From assembly GCA_049840815.1 (NCBI GenBank), contig JASGJI010000004.1, positions 124,001 through 188,000 of the forward strand: DNA of 64,000 nucleotides, written 5' to 3'. Positions within the stretch are counted from its first letter, which is position 1; every line of letters starts with the position of its first letter. Shown here one piece after another: positions 17,237 to 23,083 of this stretch. The position numbers and the translations under genes are program-made. Source of the DNA: JASGDN01 sp049840815. Lineage in GTDB: Bacteria > Chloroflexota > Chloroflexia > Thermomicrobiales > UBA6265. The notes beneath the pieces are model-generated. The model searched no databases and was not told the DNA's origin. It was given only the letters and a program-made list of their open reading frames with translations.

Positions 17237-17581
17237 ATGAAGCTGCTCCTGATCGAATGGGATGCCGAATCCGCCGCCATTCGCGCCGACGAACTCCGCG
17301 AGGCCGGCCACGCCGTGACCATCGAGTCCCACGACGGCGCCCAGGCCACCGCCACCGTCCGCACCCAGCCTCAGGATGCGGTGATCCTCTCGCTGGCGAC
17401 CCGCCCCTCCCATTCCTGGCAGACGGCGCGCCCATTGGCGGGCAAACTCGGCTCCCGGCTGGTCTTCGTGGATGGCGACCCAGCTGCCTGCGACCGCGCG
17501 GCGAGCATTGCGCCTCACGCCACGTTCGCCACCGCCGATTCCCTCCTCGACGTGCTGGATGACCTCCTCGGATCGTATTGA
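17237..17581 (+). CDS. Receiver-like (CheY-fold) small protein, phosphoacceptor missing
   Basis: This 114-residue single-domain protein has the alternating strand/helix pattern of a response regulator receiver: KLLLIEWDAE at strand 1, AVTIESHDGAQA, DAVILSLATR at strand 3, RLVFVDGDPAA and ATADSLLDVLDDLL at the end. The acidic pair at the end of strand 1 is reduced (EWDAE), and the phosphoacceptor Asp normally at the end of strand 3 is Ser. It therefore looks like a pseudo-receiver working through protein contacts. No histidine kinase or output domain is nearby. The ATG is preceded by AAGGA eight bases away. Assignment is by fold pattern only. Confidence 0.55.
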   Translation: MKLLLIEWDAESAAIRADELREAGHAVTIESHDGAQATATVRTQPQDAVILSLATRPSHSWQTARPLAGKLGSRLVFVDGDPAACDRAASIAPHATFATADSLLDVLDDLLGSY

Positions 17582-17688
17582 TATCCGGAATACGGACAGG
17601 TTCAGACCGCTCCGGCTGCGACCATGAGCGCCTGAACGGCAGACACGTCACGCCGGATGTCCCCGGCCTACCAAACAGGAGTCCCCCC

Positions 17689-18204
17689 ATGAGCATGCAG
17701 GATTGCCAGCGCACCGATCCACCCCTCGCTGGCGATGAGAAGGCATCCCTGCTCGGATTCCTGAACTACCAGCGCGACACCCTGCTCTGCAAGCTCGCTG
17801 GACTCGACGACGAGCAGGTACGTCGCCCGCACATCCCCTCGGGTCTGACATTGCTCGGGCTGGTGAAGCACCTCACCGACGTCGAACGCTCGTGGTTCCG
17901 GGAGACCGTGGATGGCGAGGACCTCGCCCATCTCTGGGACGACGCCGACCCCCAACGCTATTGGCGGATCGAGCCGGACGACACGACGGAGGGCATCATC
18001 GCCGGGTACCGGGAGGAAATCGCTCGCGCGAATGCGATCGTCGCGGAGGCAGACCTGGGCGCCCGCGTGCGGGGGAAGGTGACGCCCAGCCACCACGACC
18101 TGACGATCCGGTGGGTGGTGCTGCACATGATCGAGGAGACGGCGCGACACCTGGGTCACGCCGACCTCATCCGCGAGGCCATCGACGGCGAAACCGGCGA
18201 GTAG
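17689..18204 (+). CDS. DinB superfamily (DUF664) protein
   Basis: This 171-residue four-helix-bundle protein is of the DUF664 branch of DinB/YfiT metalloproteins. Metal-ligand histidines appear in LGLVKHLTDVERSWF (first helix pair) and WVVLHMIEETARHLGHADLIRE (C-terminal), the latter being the DUF664 signature. Members are probable thiol transferases or metal hydrolases of unknown substrate. The ATG at 17689 has an AGGAG nine bases upstream; the longer in-frame extension lacks a ribosome site. It is the last of three plus-strand genes (16340, 17237, 17689) that could share a transcript, and it ends 11 bases from the convergent phosphoesterase gene. Confidence 0.85.
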   Translation: MSMQDCQRTDPPLAGDEKASLLGFLNYQRDTLLCKLAGLDDEQVRRPHIPSGLTLLGLVKHLTDVERSWFRETVDGEDLAHLWDDADPQRYWRIEPDDTTEGIIAGYREEIARANAIVAEADLGARVRGKVTPSHHDLTIRWVVLHMIEETARHLGHADLIREAIDGETGE

Positions 18205-18215
18205 CAAACGCGCAA

Positions 18216-19001
18216 TCAGCGCCCGAAGAAGATCTCCCGGATCTCCTTCCGTGCCGGGACATTCCGCTCGTCGAGCGCTCGCATCACCGGTTCCGGATCG
18301 TAAACCGCCGCATGATGCGAAAGTACCCAGCGTCCATCGCGGGCAATGTCGAGTACAGCAAATCGGGCGAGTCCATCCCTCCCGGTCCCCAACGCACCGG
18401 GATTGACGTAGCGCACACGGGACTCCCCCATCCGATCCATCGCCGGGTGATGATGCCCGAAGAAGAGCACATCGGGCGTGTCCGGCGCCCCAACACTCCC
18501 GGAAATCCCGAAGATGCCATCCAGCGTCGTGGTGTCTGGATCGTTCACCACCGACACGAACGTCCCACCATCCGGAGCCAGCCCGTAGTGCTGCCACCGG
18601 ATGCGCACGCCGGAAATATCGGCGTCCAGCCGCCACGACCAGCGTTGCACCCGCTCGCGCAACGACGGATCGGCCTCGTTCACGGCAGCATGCGTCCACA
18701 TCTGATGGGCCCATTCATCCGCCGACATCCATGCCGGGCAGGGCGTTGGCAATCCGTCGGCGAAATACGCATCATGGTTGCCCATTACGAACTGGATTCG
18801 TGACTGGTTCAGCAAAAGAGAAAGCGTCTCGGCGGGAAACGGGCCGATGCCGATCGCATCACCCACATGCACGATCCGGTCGCAGCCGAGCAGCTCGATC
18901 GCTTCCAGCGCCGTGCTCAGGGCCGGGAGATTGGCATGAGCGTCGGTGATGACCGCGATCCGTATCGTCGGTGAGTGCGCGTCGACGTGGTAAGTCCCCA
19001 T
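18216..19001 (-). CDS. Calcineurin-like metallophosphoesterase (YfcE-type)
   Basis: This 261-residue cytosolic protein has the binuclear-metal phosphoesterase motifs in order: TDAHANLPAL (about 28), VGDAIGIGP (about 57), MGNHD (about 82), a mid-domain His in RWQHYGLAP, and FFGHHHPAMDR (about 190). It should hydrolyse a phosphodiester or phosphomonoester; the substrate is unknown. The ATG at 18999-19001 has a GGAGG seven bases upstream. It is separated from the minus-strand gene upstream by a strong terminator (19023-19057), so its own promoter must lie within about 20 bases of that hairpin or it relies on read-through. Confidence 0.88.
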   Translation of the reverse strand: MGTYHVDAHSPTIRIAVITDAHANLPALSTALEAIELLGCDRIVHVGDAIGIGPFPAETLSLLLNQSRIQFVMGNHDAYFADGLPTPCPAWMSADEWAHQMWTHAAVNEADPSLRERVQRWSWRLDADISGVRIRWQHYGLAPDGGTFVSVVNDPDTTTLDGIFGISGSVGAPDTPDVLFFGHHHPAMDRMGESRVRYVNPGALGTGRDGLARFAVLDIARDGRWVLSHHAAVYDPEPVMRALDERNVPARKEIREIFFGR

Positions 19002-19022
19002 CAGGAGCCTCCTGAAAAGTAC

Positions 19023-19057
19023 GAACGCGGCGGGGCCAGATATGCCCCGCCGCGTTC
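19023..19057 (-). terminator. Rho-independent terminator of the 20409-19082 operon
   Basis: A perfect 14-base stem GAACGCGGCGGGGC pairs with GCCCCGCCGCGTTC across a 7-base loop. Read on the minus strand it is followed by GTACTTTTC. It lies just after the small membrane protein gene and just before the phosphoesterase ribosome site. Confidence 0.85.
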
Positions 19058-19081
19058 TCGTACATCGTCCTTCGTTGATGC

Positions 19082-19360
19082 CTACCGCCCGCGCAGACGA
19101 TCCCACAGGCTCCGCTGGCCGGTGCCGGGATTCGGCCATTGCTGACCGCCCTGCCCACCACGCAACCGGCGGAAGAACCCCGAACGCACGAACCCAAGCA
19201 CCAGCAGACCGATGAACGCGATTCCCAGCACGTTCGTCACGAACGGTGGCAGGTCGAAGTCGATCTGCTCACCGGTCACGATGCTGTACATGAGGATGCT
19301 TGCCACCACACCGCACAACACGAGCAGGAGGACGCCGACGATATTCTCACGACCGAACAT
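19082..19360 (-). CDS. Small two-helix membrane protein, unknown function
   Basis: This 92-residue protein has two hydrophobic helices (about 6-28 and 42-60, LLLVLCGVVASILMYSIV and VLGIAFIGLLVLGFV) and a basic, Gly-rich cytoplasmic tail (RRLRGGQGG, SLWDRLRGR). I do not recognise the family. It begins 26 bases after the anchored surface protein gene and is followed by a strong terminator, so the two probably form an operon and may act together at the membrane. The ATG is preceded by a GGAG-like sequence about 10 bases upstream. Confidence 0.7.
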   Translation of the reverse strand: MFGRENIVGVLLLVLCGVVASILMYSIVTGEQIDFDLPPFVTNVLGIAFIGLLVLGFVRSGFFRRLRGGQGGQQWPNPGTGQRSLWDRLRGR

Positions 19361-19386
19361 GCGCCCTCCGTTCCCGCGTCACCGCG

Positions 19387-20409
19387 CTACTGCCCGGCGT
19401 CCGTGCCGAACATGCTCTCCGCCACCTGCGTCACCACGTCGGTCGGATCCCCTCCCACCGAGGACCCTCCAATCCGGTAGAGCACATTGCCCTTCGCCAC
19501 GTAGAGCGCGACATTCGTCGATCCATCCTCGTTCGGGATCTTCAGCATCCGCACCGAATCCCCGAGCTTGGGCGCATCGACCTCCTCGTACCCCAGGTTC
19601 GCAAGCACATCCGAGAAGAACGTCAGGGCCGCTTTCGCTGACTCCGGCGAGTTGAAGCCGTGGACGCTCACCACCACATTCGTCGTCGCCGCAGGATCGA
19701 GCGCACTGGGATCGGCCGCGCTGAACGAGCGGCTGGCATTCCCGCTCCAGCCCCACTTCTCCAGGTTCTGTTCCGCCGTCCGCGAGTCTCCGAGCTGCCC
19801 AACGATCTCTGCCTCGGTCAGGCTCGTGTCCTGCACCACGTCCAGCCCCGTCACCGGCAGCGCATCCGCACTCGGCAGCAGCGCGTTCAGCTCCGCCTGG
19901 GTCGGGCCGGCGCCGGCGGACGCGGGCTGCTGCGTCGACTGCGTTGCGGCGGCAGTCGTCGGCTGGCCTGCCGCCTGGGTCTCGGCCGGCGAGGTCGCCG
20001 TCTCGTTCACCGATGGCGTGCCGGGGTCGTTCTGCGCGACCTGCGCCGTGGACGTCGCCTGGAACTGGGCAATGGCCGTCTGTGTCGGGGCGAGCAACTC
20101 CGCCTCGGATGGCTTGTCATCCCGCAGGAGCAGGTAGCCGAACACCGCCAGTGCGCCAATCACGATTACCGCCAGCGCGGCGATGATGCCGCCCACCAGT
20201 TGCCGCTTCCGCCGCTGGGCGGGCGGAGCGAGATCGAGCGGACTGTAGTCATACTCGGTCCGCGGCGGCGCGATGAACCCGCGCGCCTCCTGCGGATCGG
20301 CGTATCCCTGCTGGGGCGCGGCACCACTCGCCGGATAGCCTTGCGAAGGTGGATTCGTGCCTTGAGCGGCGCCGGGAGTGGATCGCGGTCGTTGTGGTCG
20401 TGGCTCCAT
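19387..20409 (-). CDS. Membrane-anchored extracytoplasmic protein, unknown function
   Basis: This 340-residue protein has a Pro/Gln/Gly-rich cytoplasmic N-terminus (about 1-65), basic residues RRKRQ, one membrane helix (about 70-95, AALAVIVIGALAVFGYLLL), and a low-complexity Thr/Ala/Gln stalk (about 105-185). An outer domain (about 190-340) contains ANLGYEEVDAPKLGDSVRMLK and NVALYVAKGNVLYRIGG. The outer domain resembles domains that report gating or substrate uptake, but I cannot name it. The type II orientation is inferred from the positive cluster before the helix. I chose the ATG at 20407-20409 over a more distant start because the extension has a shifted, basic composition. Confidence 0.65.
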   Translation of the reverse strand: MEPRPQRPRSTPGAAQGTNPPSQGYPASGAAPQQGYADPQEARGFIAPPRTEYDYSPLDLAPPAQRRKRQLVGGIIAALAVIVIGALAVFGYLLLRDDKPSEAELLAPTQTAIAQFQATSTAQVAQNDPGTPSVNETATSPAETQAAGQPTTAAATQSTQQPASAGAGPTQAELNALLPSADALPVTGLDVVQDTSLTEAEIVGQLGDSRTAEQNLEKWGWSGNASRSFSAADPSALDPAATTNVVVSVHGFNSPESAKAALTFFSDVLANLGYEEVDAPKLGDSVRMLKIPNEDGSTNVALYVAKGNVLYRIGGSSVGGDPTDVVTQVAESMFGTDAGQ

Positions 20410-20958
20410 GGATGGTTGGTCCAGGTCCTTTCTGGGACGGAGAGTAGAACGCAGCAACCGCGGCCACCGCATCGGCCAGCCGGGAGCGTCGTCAAAAGGA
20501 GGAAGGCGACTCGCCTACCGGACCGTGCCGGCGATGCGACCGCAGGGTGCATGGGACAACGCGCCAGACCGTGGCAGCGAAGGACCGGATGCAACGCCAG
20601 ACGCACGGCCTGCCCCGCGACCCGGTCGCGAGCTTGCGGGTACGTCCGAACAATGCGTCGGCATGTCCGGTAGGAAGTATACCGATCCCGCGCCATGGCG
20701 GTGAAACCTGTCCGTACGCCTTCACAGCTGCCAACGCACGCAATGCCGCCCTTCCACCTTCCGAACGAGCGGCACCCCTGCCGGGTTTCGTCATATCCCT
20801 TCCTGCGCGCCATCACCAGTCGCGCCACCGGTGACCACTCCCGCCAGATCACCACCGCTTGCCACTCTGGCAGGCCCGCACGATCCCGATTGGACCCAAT
20901 TCCGCGTCCGTTCGCCGCGCGATAGCCCCTTCGTGACACTGTGACAATCTGGAAAGCG
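20410..20958. other. Intergenic region before the MerR/ATPase genes
   Basis: About 550 bases between divergent transcription units contain no convincing gene on either strand. Short minus-strand frames here lack ribosome sites and motifs. A direct repeat GTGACACTGTGACA at about 20933-20946 sits just upstream of the promoter at 20959-20987 and could be a regulator site. Confidence 0.45.
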
Positions 20959-20987
20959 TTGAGATACGAGCGTACGGACACTATCAT
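20959..20987 (+). promoter_or_regulatory. Sigma-70 type promoter for the MerR/ATPase genes
   Basis: TTGAGA at 20959-20964 and TATCAT at 20982-20987 are separated by exactly 17 bases, on the plus strand 72 bases ahead of the MerR-type gene start. It is one of the best-matching promoters in the window. Confidence 0.55.
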
Positions 20988-21058
20988 CATCGGTATGCAA
21001 TTGCAGAGTGACGCCGATCGTCACCCTGCCACACGATCCCGTTCAGGAGCAGCGCACC

Positions 21059-21346
21059 GTGGCCCACCCATCCACGCCTTCCAGCATCGCCCCAGCCAGT
21101 GTCGAGAGCACACCGCTCGCGCGCTTCTACATGACCAGCGACCTCCGCGCCGCGACCGGCCTGACGCGCACCCATCTCGACTTCTACCTGCGCGAGGGCG
21201 TCATCGTCCCCACCGCGCGGACGGAGAGCGGCTACCTGCTCTTCGACGACGGGGAGTTGGCGACCCTCCGACAGGTGATCGCCTGGCGCGGTGAGGGCAT
21301 CGGCATCCGCGAGATTCGCGAGCGGCTCGCCCGCCATGCCGCCTGA
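21059..21346 (+). CDS. Small MerR-type helix-turn-helix regulator
   Basis: This 95-residue protein consists of a short Ser/Pro tail followed by a MerR-type winged helix (about 25-95): FYMTSDLRAATGLTRTHLDFYLREGVIVPTAR, the wing SGYLLFDDGELATL, and IREIRERLARH at the end. There is no effector domain, so it is a DNA-binding module alone, of the size seen in excisionase-like and replicon-control proteins. The GTG at 21059 has AGGAG ten bases upstream. It lies 72 bases after a good promoter and is followed by the ExeA-like gene in the same direction, which suggests shared control. Confidence 0.75.
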   Translation: MAHPSTPSSIAPASVESTPLARFYMTSDLRAATGLTRTHLDFYLREGVIVPTARTESGYLLFDDGELATLRQVIAWRGEGIGIREIRERLARHAA

Positions 21347-21539
21347 TTCCGGTTCGCTCATCGTCGCGTTGGATTCTTTAGAAGGGTAGGCGCTTCTCGT
21401 GCAGCATCGGCCGTTCCCCCTCCAGCACCAGCACCAACGCCGGGTTGAATGGGATGCCCCGTTCGCCCCGGTCATCGTGCGGCCCGCAGCGGGAGCGAGT
21501 CGCAGGCGACACACCGCCGCGCCAGTCGGCCTCTCCGGG

Positions 21540-22532
21540 ATGCCAGACACGGTGCCCGCTCGCATCGCCGCGCTCTACCACACGCTCGGCCTGTGCGACG
21601 ATCCCTTCCCGCGCACCGCCGCCCCGACCGGAACCCTGCCTCCGGCGATGGTAGCCCAGGCCGCAGCCCTCACGACGTGGATGACACGCCCGGAAACGCT
21701 GGGGCATCTGGCAATCGTCAGCGGCCCGGCGCGGTCCGGCCGTTCGACGCTGCTCCGGGCGGCTATCGCCCAGGCTGGGGACATCGAGGTCGTCGCAGCC
21801 GATTTGGGCGCATCCGCCGAGCCGCTGACGGATGGCAAGATGCTTCGCGCGATCGTCGTCGCCTTTGGCGCGGAACCGGTCGGTCGCAACGGCCTGTCAC
21901 TCATCCAGCAGATCCGGTCGCTGGCGACCGAACGGGCACGAGGGGATCGGTCTCCGGTCCTCACACTCGATGGCGCGGATCTCGCCGGGTCACGTCTGGA
22001 TCTCCTCCGCGCCCTCCTCACCGAGGAGGCGGAGGAGCCCCTGCGGATCGTCGTCACCGGCACCCCGGAGTTCCGCGACCGTCTCCAGCGCCGCCATGCG
22101 CTCCGCGAGCGCGTGTCGCTCGATCTCCGGATCGCGCCCCTGGATGCGGAGGCGCTGGATGCGTTCATTCGGCAGCGGATCGCCACCGTCGCCCAGGACA
22201 GCGACCGCTCGCTCGGGATGTTTACCCCGGAGGCGGTCGCCATCGTCCACGACTGGTCGGGGGGGATCATCGGCGCTGCGGTCGAACTGGCCGGGGAATG
22301 CCTGCTGGAAGCCATCGCGCGCGGCACGCATCAGGTCGATCGCGGGATCGCCCACGATGTCGCGCGGGAGTTCATTGACCGCGCGCGGGATGCCGCCCGG
22401 CAGGAGGCCGCATCGCCATTCGCGAGTCCTGCCGTGCAGGCTCGTCTCCCCTTCGCGGGAAGCACCGACGGCACGGCAGGATCGTTGCCCACGACGACAC
22501 GCCTGCTCGACAGGACGGAGGGAGCGAGATGA
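21540..22532 (+). CDS. ExeA/TniB-like AAA+ ATPase with altered Walker motifs
   Basis: This protein is about 330 residues long with an ExeA/AAA_22 layout. The Walker A region AIVSGPARSGRSTLL (about 58-72) has Arg where the catalytic Lys belongs (GRS instead of GKS). Walker B VLTLDGADL (about 143-151) has Gly where the catalytic Glu is expected. Sensor 1 is in IVVTGTPEF, followed by a C-terminal lid with four helices. Nucleotide may bind, but hydrolysis is doubtful. The ATG at 21540 has a weak ribosome site; a GTG at 21399 in frame would add 47 low-complexity residues. ExeA-like ATPases help load partner proteins on DNA or on peptidoglycan; placed between a MerR regulator and an initiator-like gene, a replication or partition role is inferred. 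Confidence 0.7.
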   Translation: MPDTVPARIAALYHTLGLCDDPFPRTAAPTGTLPPAMVAQAAALTTWMTRPETLGHLAIVSGPARSGRSTLLRAAIAQAGDIEVVAADLGASAEPLTDGKMLRAIVVAFGAEPVGRNGLSLIQQIRSLATERARGDRSPVLTLDGADLAGSRLDLLRALLTEEAEEPLRIVVTGTPEFRDRLQRRHALRERVSLDLRIAPLDAEALDAFIRQRIATVAQDSDRSLGMFTPEAVAIVHDWSGGIIGAAVELAGECLLEAIARGTHQVDRGIAHDVAREFIDRARDAARQEAASPFASPAVQARLPFAGSTDGTAGSLPTTTRLLDRTEGAR

Positions 22533-22838
22533 CCGGGCACGCTTCAAACATCCGAATTGCCCGTCCGGACACCCGGTGGGAGCGCCTGTCCAGCGCGTAT
22601 GCTGGAAACCGCATGCACGCTGATCGCGACGACACGCGGGCCGTGGTGACGACAACCGGATCGTGGATGGGAGGACTGGCCGCAACCATCGGCGAGTGCT
22701 CCCATCCGGGATTCGACCTCGCCGCCATCCACGCCAAGGGATGGCAGGCCGGTTCGTGCCGGAACCCGTTTCGTACGATCACGTTGCTCGAGGAGGATGC
22801 AGGACCCGCCATGCACCCAGTTCAGCAAGCGGACACAG

Positions 22839-22866
22839 AAAAAGCCCGGTGCGCTAACACCGGACT
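22839..22866 (-). terminator. Minus-strand terminator without an accompanying gene
   Basis: On the minus strand AGTCCGGTG pairs with CACCGGGCT (one G-U pair) across TTAGCG and is followed by TTTT. No minus-strand gene lies upstream of it, which is the reason to suspect a small RNA. Confidence 0.6.
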
Positions 22867-22997
22867 TCTTCGAAGCTCACTGGATTGGATGCTTTCCGGA
22901 ACGCGATTGGACCGTCGCCAAACCGCCTGATCGCCGAACCGGAACCTGCAAGAAGCGCTTATCCCCGCCAAGGGAGGGTTTTGTGTACCCACGCGTT
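22839..22997 (-). ncRNA. Putative counter-transcribed small RNA upstream of the initiator gene
   Basis: A near-consensus promoter on the minus strand (23032 to 23004) fires away from the initiator gene. About 160 bases later comes a hairpin with a T-run (22866-22839). No coding frame with a ribosome site fits between them. The transcript would be antisense to any leader of the initiator mRNA that begins upstream, as with plasmid copy-number control RNAs. Internal self-pairing stretches (AAGCGCTT, TTCCGGAA, CTTCGAAG) are visible. The ends are estimates from promoter and terminator positions. Confidence 0.45.
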
Positions 22998-23003
22998 GCC
23001 TGC

Positions 23004-23032
23004 ATTCTAGGCACACCCCCACGGTGTGTCAA
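23004..23032 (-). promoter_or_regulatory. Strong sigma-70 promoter directed away from the initiator gene
   Basis: On the minus strand TTGACA (23032-23027) and TAGAAT (23009-23004) are 17 bases apart, a nearly ideal promoter. The spacer contains the operator-like palindrome at 23012-23028. Confidence 0.65.
23012..23028. promoter_or_regulatory. Operator-like palindrome in a promoter spacer
   Basis: CACACC-CCCAC-GGTGTG is a perfect 6-base inverted repeat lying exactly between the -35 and -10 of the minus-strand promoter and 56 bases before the initiator start. A regulator bound here could control both directions. The MerR-type protein upstream is an obvious but unproven candidate. Confidence 0.45.
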
Positions 23033-23083
23033 GAAGTCGCAGACATCCATTGCTACGCCATCGTGGCCAGGGAGGGCATCGGC

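Noticed and set aside
21378..21533. Minus-strand frame ending EGERPMLHEKRLPF
   Set aside because: Looks protein-like at its end but has no supported start and lies in the leader of the ATPase gene.
22529..22930. 133-codon frame with ATGA overlap to the ATPase gene
   Set aside because: No motif, odd composition, and its 3' part crosses the minus-strand hairpin; the coupling could be chance.
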